A DNA stretch of 64,000 bases from Deltaproteobacteria bacterium (GCA_021413675.1 JAIOQA010000050.1:24753-88752), one strand, 5' to 3'; positions 8,004 through 17,989 are shown, numbered from the stretch's first letter. Notes: generated by a model from the letters alone, not told the origin. A program made the numbers and translations.

Positions 8004-10348
8004 GAGGTCCCTCGCGCCGGCGGATCGAGCGCGGTCCGCGGATCGTCGTCGTTCCAGGTCGGGGTCTTCTCGGGCGGGCCGAGGTCGCTCGGCTCGCCGC
8101 GCTCGCGCTTCCAGCCGAACCAGCAGAGCAGCGCGATCGCCAGCAGCGCGAGCGGCGACAGCAGCACCAGCAGCAGGTAGCGCCCGTCGCCGTAGCGCAT
8201 CTCGATCGTGTGGTGCCCCGCGCCGACGAAGACGCCGCGCGCGAAGCCCTGGGCCGGGACGATCGGCGCGTCGTGGCCGTCGACCTCCGCGGTCCAGCCG
8301 CGCGCGTAGTACAGCTCGCTGATCACGACCAGCCCGTCGCCGGGCGCGTCGATCGTCGCGCGCAGCGAGTCGCTGTCGAGCGCGTCGAGCGTGCCGATCG
8401 CGGTCGGCGTGGTGCCATCGACGCGCGCCGCACGCGCGAGCTGATCGGCGTCGAGCGTGCCGGCCTCGAGCGCGGCCTTCGCGCCCGGCGGCGCGGCGAC
8501 GGTCGCGCGCCAGGCCGCGGTCGCATCGGCGACCACCTCGGCGGTGTCGAACCACGCCACCGCCGGCGCGGCGTCCTTGAGCGTCCAGCGGCCGTTGCCG
8601 GCGCGGGCCATCACCTTCTGATCCTCGGCGGTCACGCGCAGCGCCGCGTCGTTGCTCTCGAAGTAGTAGGCGACGCCAGCGTAGGCCATGCGCCGCGGCG
8701 CCTCGACGATCGCTTGCCGGACCAGCTCGAACCGCGACAGCGCCAGCGGATCGCCCTCGTACCCGCCGACGTCGCGGACCTCGAGCCGCGTGCCCGGGCG
8801 GAACCCGACCCAGCCGCGATCGTAGATGCGATGCACGCGCGGGAGGTCCGGCACCCGGACGACATCATCGTGGCGCGCGACCGGCACCGCGGTCATCGCG
8901 CTCTCGATGTCCTTGGCGCGATAGACCCAGAGCTCGAGGCCGACCGCCGCGACCGCGACCCCGAGCGCGACCTTGCGCCACTCGCTGCCGCCGCGCAGCA
9001 GCCACCAGGTCAGGCCGCCGGCGATCACCGCGCTCGCGATCCCGTAGCCGAACGCGTCGCGCACCTGATCCGGTGTCCACGGCGTGCGCGCGCGCGCCGC
9101 GAACCCGACGACGCACGCGACCAGCGCGACGCCCGCCGCGATCATCAGGCCGCGACGCAGCGCGCGGCGAGTGCGCTCGTCGGTGACGCTGGCCAGGAAC
9201 GCCAGGCCCTCGGCCGCGAGGATCGCCATCGGCACGACGCCGACGTAGAGGTAGCGGTGGGCGCGGCGGAACATGCCGAAGGGCGGCAAGATCGACGCGA
9301 GCGCGCTCAGGACCGGGCCGCGATCGCCCATCGCGCACAGCGCGCCGAGCACGAACACCGCGCCGATGATCAGGTTGCGCCCGGTCGGGCGCACGACCAG
9401 CAGCGCGCCGACCCAGAGGATCGGCCCCAGCCCGAGGTAGGTGTTCTCGCCCTGCATGCGCGGCACGAAGAACCCGACGACGTCGACGGCGTCGAACACG
9501 GTCGTGCCGATGAACTCGACGCCGCGGCGATCGCGCACGGTGTCGGGCACGAGCGCGCTGGTCGCGAGCAACTGCGCCGCCACCAGCGCGAGGAACAGGC
9601 CCGCCGCGATCGCCAGCGAGCGCAGCACCTCGCGCGTGTACGCCTTGCCCGCGCCCGCGCGGATCGCCGCGGTGCGGTGGCGCGCCAGCTCGACCGCGCC
9701 CCACGGCACCGCGAGCAACAGGCCGTACCAGATGCCCGCCAGGCCGCCGGCGAGCACGCCCATCGCGGCGGTGAACGCGACCAGCCCGGCGCGATGCGGG
9801 TTCGGTCGTTCGGTCCACGCATCCAGCGCGAGCAGCAGCCACGGGGTCCACGCGAAACTCCAGTTCAGCGCGGACCCGGCGTTGTGCAGCACCGGATAGC
9901 TCGTGAGGATCAGGATGCCGGCGAGGTAGCAGGCCGCGGGCGGCAACTTTCGCCGCGCGCAGACCAGATAGGCGCCCAGCCCGGCCCACCACAGGTGCAG
10001 GACCAGCTTCACCGCGACCAGCCACCACGGCACCGAGCCGATCACCGCGGCGATCGCCCAGAGCCCCCACTGCGGCGGGTAGAGCGTGCCGGTCTGAGGA
10101 TCGGCGTGGAACGGATAGCCCAGCCGGTCGTACGGGTTCCACATCGGCAGGTGGCCGTCGCCGAGGGAGTCGACCTGGAACTGGATGTCGCCCCAGTACT
10201 CCCACTGCGCGTCGTAGGCGAACGAGCGCCGCTCACCCTCGAGCGGCGTCCACAGCCGCCAGAACATGATCAGGACGAGCGCGAGCAGCACCAGCGCGGG
10301 GACCGCGATCGGAGCGATCCGTTTCCAGACGACGCGCAGGCGGCGCAC
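8000..10348 (-). CDS. YfhO-like multispanning membrane protein
   Basis: 782 residues from a GTG at 10348; TACTGT (10355-10360) lies 6 nt upstream on this strand, which picks this start. After a basic N-terminus there is a first membrane helix, then the family signature region (GDGHLPMWNPYDRLGYPF, YPPQWGLWA) and about 12 helices, followed by a large C-terminal extracytoplasmic domain and a last helix. YfhO proteins belong to the GT-C-like superfamily and are linked to glycosylation of teichoic acids or other envelope polymers in Firmicutes. The role here is unknown. It is divergent from a paralogue at 10411. Confidence 0.8.
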   Translation of the reverse strand: MRRLRVVWKRIAPIAVPALVLLALVLIMFWRLWTPLEGERRSFAYDAQWEYWGDIQFQVDSLGDGHLPMWNPYDRLGYPFHADPQTGTLYPPQWGLWAIAAVIGSVPWWLVAVKLVLHLWWAGLGAYLVCARRKLPPAACYLAGILILTSYPVLHNAGSALNWSFAWTPWLLLALDAWTERPNPHRAGLVAFTAAMGVLAGGLAGIWYGLLLAVPWGAVELARHRTAAIRAGAGKAYTREVLRSLAIAAGLFLALVAAQLLATSALVPDTVRDRRGVEFIGTTVFDAVDVVGFFVPRMQGENTYLGLGPILWVGALLVVRPTGRNLIIGAVFVLGALCAMGDRGPVLSALASILPPFGMFRRAHRYLYVGVVPMAILAAEGLAFLASVTDERTRRALRRGLMIAAGVALVACVVGFAARARTPWTPDQVRDAFGYGIASAVIAGGLTWWLLRGGSEWRKVALGVAVAAVGLELWVYRAKDIESAMTAVPVARHDDVVRVPDLPRVHRIYDRGWVGFRPGTRLEVRDVGGYEGDPLALSRFELVRQAIVEAPRRMAYAGVAYYFESNDAALRVTAEDQKVMARAGNGRWTLKDAAPAVAWFDTAEVVADATAAWRATVAAPPGAKAALEAGTLDADQLARAARVDGTTPTAIGTLDALDSDSLRATIDAPGDGLVVISELYYARGWTAEVDGHDAPIVPAQGFARGVFVGAGHHTIEMRYGDGRYLLLVLLSPLALLAIALLCWFGWKRERGEPSDLGPPEKTPTWNDDDPRTALDPPARGTS

Positions 10349-10410
10349 CGCGCGACAGTAGCATCCGTCGCGGTCGCGGCGATCCCGCGACCCGCATATG
10401 ATGCGTCGCC

Positions 10411-12831
10411 ATGACCGAGGCCGCACCCGACCGACGCTGGCGCGGCCTGGCGCGGGTGCGCGCCCACCTCGCCGGCCGCGGTGAGTGGTGGTGGGTGCCG
10501 CTGGTCATGATGGTCGCGGTCGCGTGGATCTACCGCGACCTCTGGCACCAGCACGGCCGCGCGACCGGCTTCGGCTGGGACGTCATCGACGAGTACGGCC
10601 CCGATCTCGACTTCCTGTCGCGCGACCTCGCCCACGGCCGGCTGTCGGCGTGGAACCCGTTCGATCACGGCGGCTACTCGCTGCTCGCCGACGCCCAGGT
10701 GCCACGCTATTACCCGGTCCACTGGCTCTTCGTCGGCTGGGGCGCGGCGTTCGGCACCGGCTTCTGGCTGATCCAGCTCGAGGTGCTGATCCACCACGCG
10801 ATCGGCGGTGCGCTCGTGCACCTCTATCTCCGCACGCGCGGGCTGGGCCGCCTGCCGGCGCTGATCGGCGGGCTGACGCTGGTGTCGTCGACACCGTTCC
10901 TGCTGCACAAGGCCTCGCTCATCCTGTGGCCGCTGGTCTGGGTGCCACTGGTGCTGATCGCGATCGATCAGCTGCTCGCGCGCCCCGACTGGCGGCGCGG
11001 GGTGTGGCTGGGCGCGGCGGTCGGCCTCGTCGGGGTCGCGGGCTCGCCGCCCGGGTTCTTCTACGCGGCGCTGGTGTTCGGACCATATGCGCTGTTCGCG
11101 CTGACCATCGAGGTCCTCGCCGCGCGGCGCGAGGGCCGCCTGCGATCATCGCTTCGCGCCATCGGGATCGCGACTGGGACCGCGATGGGCATCGCGCTCG
11201 CGATCTGCGCGATCGTGTTCGTGCCGTTCGCCGAGGGCGTGCCGCTCGCGATCCGCGCCGATCAGCGCGGCGCCGGCTTCGCGCTCGACGGCGGCCTGCC
11301 CGGCCCGGCGACCTGGGCCGGGATGATCTCGGCGGTGTCGGGCAAGATGGAGGCGTACGTCGGCATCCTCGCCCTGGGGTTCGCGGCGATCGCGATCGCC
11401 GCGCGCCCGCGCCACGACCGCGGCGCCGCCTGGTACTGGTGGGCGATCGGCCTCGTCGGGCTGCTCCTCGCGTTCGGCGGCGGCTCGCCGCTCCTGCCCT
11501 GGCTGGTCAAGCACGTCCCCGGCTTCGGGCTGTTCCGCGTGCCCGGGCGCTACAAGCTCATCACCGCGATCGCGACCGCGATCGCCGCCGGCTACGGCGC
11601 GGCCGCGATCATCGAGGTGCCGCGGGCGTTCGGACCCGCGCGCTGGCGATCGCTCGCGGTCGCGATCGTGATCGTCGCGCTCAGCCTCTGGGTCGCGATC
11701 CACCGCGAGCCGTTCGGCATGCCGGGCGGGCCGCGGCCCGAGAGCTGGGCCGTGGGGTTCGCGCTGCTGACCGCGACCCTTGTCGCCGCGGGCTTGTTCA
11801 CCCGCGGCCGCTGGCGCGCCGCGCCGCTGGCGATCGCCGCCCTCGCGATCGTCCACGACGCGCCGCTGTTCTTCCACACGCCGCAGTCGCCGCCCGCCGC
11901 CGAGGGCCGCCGCCTGCACCCCGACGACGATCGCGTGCTCGCGCAGCTCGGCGTCACCGATGCCTGGCGCGTCCACGACGAGTTCGTGCTCGGCGAGAGC
12001 ATCGGCGACCGCGCTGGCGTGCGCGACTTCCGTGGCTACCCCGCGGTCCAGGCGCTCGGCCAGAAGCGCCACGCCGACATCCTCGAGCGCGCCAAGCGCG
12101 ATCCCCAGATCCTCGAGGCCTACAACGTACGGTGGCTGCTCCACCGCGCGCACTTCCGCTACGGCATGGACGCGTGCTTCGTGAAGCGCGTGCCGCCCGA
12201 GCACTTCGCGCGCCGGAGCGGCGACATCTACGAGGCCCTGCACCCCGCGCCGCTCGCGGCCTGGTACGGCGCGGTCCGCGTCGCCGACACCGCCCACGCG
12301 CTCGATCTCGTCGTCGCCGCCGAGGACCCGACCGGCGTGCGGCGCTACGCGACGCTCGAGCCCGACGACGCCGCGCAGCTCGATCCGGCGCTGCGCGACG
12401 CGATGCTCGCGACCACGACCACGCCGGTCGCCGCGACCCTCGACAGCTACGCGCCCGACGCGATCGATCTGACGATCGACGCGCCCGCGCCCGGCCTCGT
12501 CGTCCTCAACGAGAGCGCATATCCCGGCTGGGAGGTCTCGGTCGACGACGACGACGCGACCGCGCTGCGCGCCGACTACCTCCTACGCGCGGTGATCGTG
12601 CCCGCCGGTCGCCACGCGATCGCCTGGCGGTTTCATCCCACGCACGCGCGCCCGCTGTTCGCGCTCTATCTGCTCGCGCTCCTGACGGTGATCGCGTCGC
12701 TGCGTCAGGGCGCGGCGGGCCGCGCCGGCATCGGCGCGATCGGCGGCGGCACCAGCGGCGGCGGCGGGGCGAACCCGAGCTCGAGCGGCCCGACCGCCAC
12801 GCCCACCGGCCCCGACTCGCCGTCGGCGTGA
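10411..12831 (+). CDS. YfhO-like multispanning membrane protein (paralogue)
   Basis: 806 residues. Same architecture as the divergent neighbour: N-terminal helix, the signature region (HGRLSAWNPFDHGGYSLLAD, YYPVHWLF), about 12 helices, and an extracytoplasmic C-terminal domain ending in a membrane helix. TATGAT at 10397-10402 lies 8 nt before the ATG. The last 42 codons, a Gly/Ser/Pro-rich tail with no fold, overlap the 3' end of the convergent gene by 127 nt. This looks like read-through past a lost stop codon. Confidence 0.8.
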   Translation: MTEAAPDRRWRGLARVRAHLAGRGEWWWVPLVMMVAVAWIYRDLWHQHGRATGFGWDVIDEYGPDLDFLSRDLAHGRLSAWNPFDHGGYSLLADAQVPRYYPVHWLFVGWGAAFGTGFWLIQLEVLIHHAIGGALVHLYLRTRGLGRLPALIGGLTLVSSTPFLLHKASLILWPLVWVPLVLIAIDQLLARPDWRRGVWLGAAVGLVGVAGSPPGFFYAALVFGPYALFALTIEVLAARREGRLRSSLRAIGIATGTAMGIALAICAIVFVPFAEGVPLAIRADQRGAGFALDGGLPGPATWAGMISAVSGKMEAYVGILALGFAAIAIAARPRHDRGAAWYWWAIGLVGLLLAFGGGSPLLPWLVKHVPGFGLFRVPGRYKLITAIATAIAAGYGAAAIIEVPRAFGPARWRSLAVAIVIVALSLWVAIHREPFGMPGGPRPESWAVGFALLTATLVAAGLFTRGRWRAAPLAIAALAIVHDAPLFFHTPQSPPAAEGRRLHPDDDRVLAQLGVTDAWRVHDEFVLGESIGDRAGVRDFRGYPAVQALGQKRHADILERAKRDPQILEAYNVRWLLHRAHFRYGMDACFVKRVPPEHFARRSGDIYEALHPAPLAAWYGAVRVADTAHALDLVVAAEDPTGVRRYATLEPDDAAQLDPALRDAMLATTTTPVAATLDSYAPDAIDLTIDAPAPGLVVLNESAYPGWEVSVDDDDATALRADYLLRAVIVPAGRHAIAWRFHPTHARPLFALYLLALLTVIASLRQGAAGRAGIGAIGGGTSGGGGANPSSSGPTATPTGPDSPSA

Positions 12832-14771
12832 CCGGTCGCCGGCGCGGCGATCGTCAGCGTGTTGGTGCCGGTGCGCAGGACGTCGGCGGTGACCACGAAC
12901 TCGACCGCGCGCCAGGTGTCCCCGAGGTCGGCCTCGGCCACGACCTCGCCGTTCCAGCGCAGCGTCACCGCGCGCGGCCCATCGATCGCCGGCGCGAGCC
13001 ACAGCTTGCAGCTGATCGCATCGGGCATGAGCAGCGGCACCAGCGCCGTCGCCTCGTCGGCGGTGGTCCAGCGGCTGTTCTTGACCGCGCCCGGCGGCGG
13101 CACCGACACCTCGTTGATCACGCGCGGGGTGGTCTTCTTCGCCGGCCCGAACCCGCGCACCAGCCAGGCCTCGACGCCACCGCCGAGATCCCAGGTCGCG
13201 CGGCTGTTGGCGACGTAGCTGCCATCCTTGAGCTCGTCGAGGCCGGGCACCAGTGGGTACACGCCCACGACCTCGTCCCAGCGCTTCACCGGCAGGTCGT
13301 AGCGCAGCGCGAAGTACGCGCTCGCGGGCAGCGCGAACGGGTTGCCCATCGCGCGCTCGATCGGCCTCGCGACCCAGCGGAACGGCGCGGGCATCCCCGC
13401 CGACCACGCCGCGCGCACCTCGGCGTTGGCAGCCTTGCCGCTGTTGAGCGGCAGGACCAGCGCGAGGTTCCAGCCGACGAACCACGCCAGCCCGAGGACG
13501 CCGATCGCCATGCGGCCCCACCGCGGCACCCGCAGCCGCGCGACCACGCGCGCGCCCGCGACCAAGAGCGCCGCCAGCCCGACCATCAGCGGGTAGCTCA
13601 TCGACACCAGCCGGCGCTGCGAGAACGACGATCCCGACCACCAGTCGTAGACCGTGCTGCACAGGTAGACCTGCACGATCAGCGCGAGCGCGAGCCCGAC
13701 GCCGACCAGCCGGTGCTGCCGCGGCACGCACAGGAGCCCGAGCGCGCCGAACAGCGCGAGCGGCGTGGTCGCAAACCAGCCGTTGCGCGACGAGAACAGC
13801 GTCTCGAGCACGAACGGATGACCGAAGCGGGTGAAGCGCGGGCCCTGCGGCAGGCCGCCCCACACGCCGTAGACCACACGCCACTCGTAGAGCTGGATCA
13901 GGAAGATCGCGAGCGCGATGGCCAGCGTGAGCGCGCCGCGCGCGCCGAGGCCGAGGATGCCGGTCGCGTCGCGGCGCCGGCCCATCAGGATCGCCCACGC
14001 GTCGGCGCCGAGCTCGAGCGCGAGCACCACGCCGAGCGCGAGCTCCTGGCTGCGGATGAGCGTCGCCACCCCGAGCAGCCCGCCGAGCGCCGCGAAGCGC
14101 CGCAGATCGCGCCGCCCGATCGTCGTGGCCCAGTAGTGGAGGAAGAGCGCCGCGCCGCACGCGTCCATGACGTGCGGATAGCTGGGCATGAACGTCGCGT
14201 AGTACGTGAAGCCGGTGCCCAGCGCGATCGCGATGACCGCGAGCGCCGGCCCCCAGCGGCCGCCGACCCAGCGCCGGGTCGCGCGCCAGCCGAGCAAGAT
14301 CACGAGCCACGCGAACAGCACCGTCGTCGCGAAGACGATGCGCATGTGGAACATCGTGTAGCCGTGCAGCGGGATGTCGGCGCCGAGCTTGTCGGCGGTC
14401 CACGCCAGGCCCTCGGCCGAGGCGAGCAGCGGCGCCCAGACCAGGATCGGCCCGATCGGGTGCATGATGCCCTTGCGACCGGCGGCGGTCTTGCGCTGCG
14501 CCCACGGGTCGCCGAACCGCGCCAGGTCGTTGTCGAAGATCCAGTCGCCGTCGAGCACCGTCGAGCGGGCCATCAGGTAGTAGAGGTGGCCATCGCCGCG
14601 CGCGAGGATCGGGCGGTACTTGCCGTCGCCGCGCGGCACCTCGGGATGGTCATCCCAGGCCGCGTTGCCGCAGTACATCGCGCCGAGCGCCGCGCAGGTC
14701 GCGACCACGAGCGCGATCTCGAGTCGCTTCAGCCGAGCGACCGCAGCGCGGACCCGCAGGCGGACTGACAC
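12705..14771 (-). CDS. GT-C-like integral membrane glycosyltransferase
   Basis: 688 residues from a GTG; the hexamer TATACG (14778-14783) is 6 nt upstream on this strand. About ten membrane helices follow a short basic N-terminus. The first periplasmic loop contains ARGDGHLYYLMARSTVLDGD, with acidic residues placed like the catalytic loop of PMT/ArnT/RgtA-type enzymes that use polyprenyl-phosphate sugars. The C-terminal 200 residues are a beta-rich extracytoplasmic domain ending in a Pro-rich tail. Together with the two YfhO-like proteins and the sulfatase-fold enzyme it suggests an envelope-polymer locus. Donor and acceptor unknown. Confidence 0.7.
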   Translation of the reverse strand: MSVRLRVRAAVARLKRLEIALVVATCAALGAMYCGNAAWDDHPEVPRGDGKYRPILARGDGHLYYLMARSTVLDGDWIFDNDLARFGDPWAQRKTAAGRKGIMHPIGPILVWAPLLASAEGLAWTADKLGADIPLHGYTMFHMRIVFATTVLFAWLVILLGWRATRRWVGGRWGPALAVIAIALGTGFTYYATFMPSYPHVMDACGAALFLHYWATTIGRRDLRRFAALGGLLGVATLIRSQELALGVVLALELGADAWAILMGRRRDATGILGLGARGALTLAIALAIFLIQLYEWRVVYGVWGGLPQGPRFTRFGHPFVLETLFSSRNGWFATTPLALFGALGLLCVPRQHRLVGVGLALALIVQVYLCSTVYDWWSGSSFSQRRLVSMSYPLMVGLAALLVAGARVVARLRVPRWGRMAIGVLGLAWFVGWNLALVLPLNSGKAANAEVRAAWSAGMPAPFRWVARPIERAMGNPFALPASAYFALRYDLPVKRWDEVVGVYPLVPGLDELKDGSYVANSRATWDLGGGVEAWLVRGFGPAKKTTPRVINEVSVPPPGAVKNSRWTTADEATALVPLLMPDAISCKLWLAPAIDGPRAVTLRWNGEVVAEADLGDTWRAVEFVVTADVLRTGTNTLTIAAPATGHADGESGPVGVAVGPLELGFAPPPPLVPPPIAPMPARPAAP

Positions 14772-14777
14772 CGGCCC

Positions 14778-14785
14778 CGTATACC
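14778..14785. promoter_or_regulatory. Shared divergent TATA element
   Basis: The short gap between two divergent genes centres on the palindrome GTATAC (14779-14784). Read on the minus strand it gives TATACG 6 nt before a GTG start; read on the plus strand it gives TATACC 13 nt before a TTG start. One element may serve as the -10 for both directions. Confidence 0.4.
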
Positions 14786-14798
14786 ACGGGGCCGCGCC

Positions 14799-17123
14799 TT
14801 GACGGGTGCACCCGCCGACGGCAAACCTCGTGGTGACCGTGTTCGCCGGCTCCTGGTCCCGTCCGTGACGCCGCCCCCGCGCGAGGGCGAGCCGCTGGGC
14901 GACGCGCGCGACGATCGCGCCGAGAGCTCAGGCGAGACCACGATCGACGATTCGCTCGTGATCCGCGAGGCGACCGACCCGCTGGCGATGGCTGTCGTCA
15001 CCCCCGCGCCCCTGCCCCGCGCGACCGATGACGACGACCACGACCCGCCGACCTCGCCCGACACGCTCGCCCTCGACGACGCGACGGTGAGCGAGCCGCC
15101 GCACCGCCCCCGGCGCGCGATCGGCGCGTGGCTCGCGCCCACGCCCGTGGTCGCGGTCGGCGCCGCGACGGTCGCTGGCCTGGTCGACGGCCTCGCGACG
15201 GCGAGCGATCCGATCGATGTCGCCGGCACGGTCGGCTTCGCTGCGCTGCTCGCCCTCCCCGTCCTCGTTCTTGGCGGCCTGATCGCGCGCGGCCTGATCG
15301 CCGCCTGGCGACCGCACCTGCTCGCGCGCCACCTCGTCGATCGCCGCGGCGCCGCGCCCCGGCTCGCGGCGTGGTCGGCCTACCTGACCCTCGCGGCGTT
15401 CGTGCTGTCGTGGGCCACGTTCAACAGCATCCGCTGGCTCGCGCTGGTCAGCTCGTTCAAGCCGGTGGTGATCTCGCTGTCGGTGCCGCTGATGGTGCTC
15501 GGCACCGCCGGCCTGCTCGCGATCGCGTCGCGGCCGCTGGTCGACGCGATGGCCGCGGGGTTCGCGCGCCTCGAGCGCCGCCGCGCGCGCCGGCAGCGCC
15601 GCCCGCTCACGACCCCGGCGACGATCCTCGGCGGCGTGCTGGTCGTCGTCGCCGGCGCGGTGATCCTGACCTGGTTCCTCACCTACCGTCCGAGGCTCGG
15701 ACACTTCGAGGTCGGCATCTTCGCGTACCCGGTGATCGCGATCGCGTGCGCGGCGCTCGGCCACCGCCTCTGGGACCGCCGCGCCGGCGCGCGCCGCGGC
15801 CTGGCGATCGCCGCCGGTGCGCTGGTCGCGGTGATGGTCGGCGCGATCGCCTTCATCCGCGCCACCGATCCCGTGATGCTGCTCGACCTGTGGAGCCGCC
15901 CGACCGTCGCCGGGCTCGCGATCGACGAGCTCTTCGACCTCGACGAGATCCGCTCCGAGATGACGCTCACCGCGTTTCGCCCGGCCGCGCGCCCGGGCGC
16001 CCCGCACCCCGACGTCATCCTGATCACGATCGACACCGTGCGCGCCGATCGCACGCCGCTCCACGGTGGCACCGCGCGCATGCCGGTGCTCGCGGCCCTC
16101 GGCGCCCGCGGCGCGGTCTTCGACTGGGCGCTGTCGCCCGGCAACGTCACGCGCCGCTCGATCCCGTCGATCGCCCTCGGCCTGTCACCGACGCGTGTGC
16201 GCGGCCGCGTCGCCGGCTGGGCGCTGCGCCTCGATCCGCGCCACGTGCTGCTCGCCGAGCGCTTCGCGGCGGCCGGCTACGAGACCGCCGGCTTCTTCTG
16301 CTGCGCGTCGTTCTGGGGCCCCGAGCACAAGCTCGGCATCAACCGCGGCCTCCAGACCCTGCACATCGATCCGAACGGCGCGCAGCTCGCGGTCGCTGCG
16401 CGCGACTGGCTCCGCGCGCGCGACAAGGCCGGCCCGCGCGCGCCGCTGTTCCTGTGGATCCACTTCCTCGAGCCGCACAACTGGAACCGCGATCGCGACG
16501 AGCTCACGATCACGCCCGACGATCGCCGCCGCTACGACGACGTCCTCGGGCAGGTCGATCACTTCCTCGGCGAGGTCATGACCGGCTTCGATCAGCGCGG
16601 ACCGGCCGCGCAGCCGCTGGTGATCGTCACCGCCGACCACGGCGAAGGCCTCGGCGATCACGACGCCCCCTATCACTCGTCGGACCTGTACGAGTCGCAG
16701 ATCCACGTGCCGCTGGTGATCGCCGGGCCCGGCGTGAAGGCGCGCCGCATCGGCGAGACGATCGGCCTGGTCGATCTCGCGCCGACGCTGCTCGACCTCG
16801 CCGGCTTCGTGCCGCCCGGCATGCCCGAGATGGACGGCCGCTCGGTCGCCGATCTCGTGACCGGCGCGCGCCCTGGCGATCCCGCTGGCGGCCGCGCCTT
16901 CGCCGCGCAGGTCCGCGATCGCTCGGTCGCGACTGACCTGCGCGCGTTCGTCGACGGCAAGTGGAAGGTCATCGACACCGGCGCCAAGCTCGAGCTCTAC
17001 GATCTGCGCGCCGATCCCAACGAGCTGCACGACCTCGCCACCGAGCGCCCGCAGGAGCTCGCGCGGCTCAAGGGCCTGCTCGAGGCCCACGCCGCGATCG
17101 ACGACGTCTCGCCGTTCCCCTGA
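14799..17123 (+). CDS. Membrane-anchored sulfatase/phosphatase-fold enzyme
   Basis: 774 residues from a TTG; a GTG at 14865 is an alternative start. Residues 1-110 are low-complexity and cytoplasmic, followed by about six membrane helices, then an alkaline-phosphatase-superfamily domain (from about residue 400). Metal-binding pieces are clear: HPDVILITIDTVRADRT at its start and VIVTADHGEGLGDH near its end. At the nucleophile position the sequence is NVTRRSIPS rather than CxPSR, so formylglycine is unlikely; Thr or Ser would serve as in LtaS-type phosphotransferases. The layout (helices then extracytoplasmic sulfatase fold) matches LtaS or EptA-like enzymes that modify lipids or polymers. Confidence 0.8.
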   Translation: MTGAPADGKPRGDRVRRLLVPSVTPPPREGEPLGDARDDRAESSGETTIDDSLVIREATDPLAMAVVTPAPLPRATDDDDHDPPTSPDTLALDDATVSEPPHRPRRAIGAWLAPTPVVAVGAATVAGLVDGLATASDPIDVAGTVGFAALLALPVLVLGGLIARGLIAAWRPHLLARHLVDRRGAAPRLAAWSAYLTLAAFVLSWATFNSIRWLALVSSFKPVVISLSVPLMVLGTAGLLAIASRPLVDAMAAGFARLERRRARRQRRPLTTPATILGGVLVVVAGAVILTWFLTYRPRLGHFEVGIFAYPVIAIACAALGHRLWDRRAGARRGLAIAAGALVAVMVGAIAFIRATDPVMLLDLWSRPTVAGLAIDELFDLDEIRSEMTLTAFRPAARPGAPHPDVILITIDTVRADRTPLHGGTARMPVLAALGARGAVFDWALSPGNVTRRSIPSIALGLSPTRVRGRVAGWALRLDPRHVLLAERFAAAGYETAGFFCCASFWGPEHKLGINRGLQTLHIDPNGAQLAVAARDWLRARDKAGPRAPLFLWIHFLEPHNWNRDRDELTITPDDRRRYDDVLGQVDHFLGEVMTGFDQRGPAAQPLVIVTADHGEGLGDHDAPYHSSDLYESQIHVPLVIAGPGVKARRIGETIGLVDLAPTLLDLAGFVPPGMPEMDGRSVADLVTGARPGDPAGGRAFAAQVRDRSVATDLRAFVDGKWKVIDTGAKLELYDLRADPNELHDLATERPQELARLKGLLEAHAAIDDVSPFP
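17090..17120 (+). repeat. 31-bp direct repeat, copy 1
   Basis: The last codons of the sulfatase-fold gene (encoding AAIDDVSPFP) are repeated exactly at 18485-18515. The next bases differ by one (TGACG here, TTACG there), so the second copy has lost the stop codon. The two copies bracket the AraC gene and a lipoprotein gene. Confidence 0.9.
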
Positions 17124-17143
17124 CGCGCGGGAATCGCCCGACC

Positions 17144-17983
17144 TCAGCCAGCCGCGACGGTCGGTGCGCGGCGCGAGCGCGGAGCCTGCGCCGCGCGCTG
17201 CGCGCGCCACGTGGTCGGCGCCACGCCCGTCATCCGCCGGAAGCAGGTCGAGAACGCGGCCTGGGACATCCCCACCCGCGCGGCCACGCTCTTGATCGGG
17301 CGCTCCGGGTCGTCCAGGAGTTGCTGCGCGACCCGGATCCGCGCCACCTCGACCTCGCGACGAAACGACGTGCCGCCGATCCGCAGCTGGCGCTGGAGCG
17401 TGCGCACCGACACGGCGAGCGCGCGCGCGACGTCCGCGAGCGCGCAGGTCGGCGCGTCGACCAGCGCGTCGCGCACGCGATCGAGGAGCTGGCTGCCGTT
17501 TGGATCGGCCAGCGCCGTCCACGCCGCCAGATCGGGCTCGACGCGGCGCGCGGGATGCCCCAGCCAGCGGAGCGCGGCGGGCGCGTCGGTGAAGACGCGC
17601 GTCGGGTAACCCGGCTCGACGACCTGCCAGAACCCGGCGACCGCCATCCCGGCGGTGCCGGGCGGCCGGACGACGGCCGCGCGGCGCGTGATCTGCGCAT
17701 CCACCGGCGCGATCGCGCTGATCGCGTCGGCCAGCGTCGCCAGGCCCGAGGCATCGATCGATACGAGCGCGCGCAGATCGGTCAGCGAGGCGTGCCGCGG
17801 CAGGCCCGCGTGCTGGCCGCGCAGGACCGCCGCCAGCTCCTCGGCGTCGGCGCGCGCGACCAGGCCCCAGCCGACCACCACCTGCAGCCGCGGCGAGGGG
17901 AAGGCCATCAGGAACCGCCGCCCACGCAGGTAGCGCCCCACGGGGTTGCGCAGAAACGCAGCGGTCGAGGGCGCCGGGCGCAC
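17144..17983 (-). CDS. AraC-family regulator with STAS-like N-terminus
   Basis: 279 residues from a GTG. The start is fixed by TACAAT (17990-17995), 6 nt upstream on this strand. Residues about 25-125 resemble a SpoIIAA/STAS-like sheet (LTDLRALVSIDASGLATLADAI, RVFTDAPAALRWL) of the kind fused to or regulating stress proteins. Residues about 180-265 hold the two helix-turn-helix units of AraC proteins (LADVARALAVSVRTLQRQL and IKSVAARVGMSQAAFSTCFRR). It probably controls nearby or envelope genes. The gene lies between the 31-bp repeats, so it may be a transposed or newly inserted segment. Confidence 0.85.
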   Translation of the reverse strand: MRPAPSTAAFLRNPVGRYLRGRRFLMAFPSPRLQVVVGWGLVARADAEELAAVLRGQHAGLPRHASLTDLRALVSIDASGLATLADAISAIAPVDAQITRRAAVVRPPGTAGMAVAGFWQVVEPGYPTRVFTDAPAALRWLGHPARRVEPDLAAWTALADPNGSQLLDRVRDALVDAPTCALADVARALAVSVRTLQRQLRIGGTSFRREVEVARIRVAQQLLDDPERPIKSVAARVGMSQAAFSTCFRRMTGVAPTTWRAQRAAQAPRSRRAPTVAAG

Positions 17984-17989
17984 GCGCGG

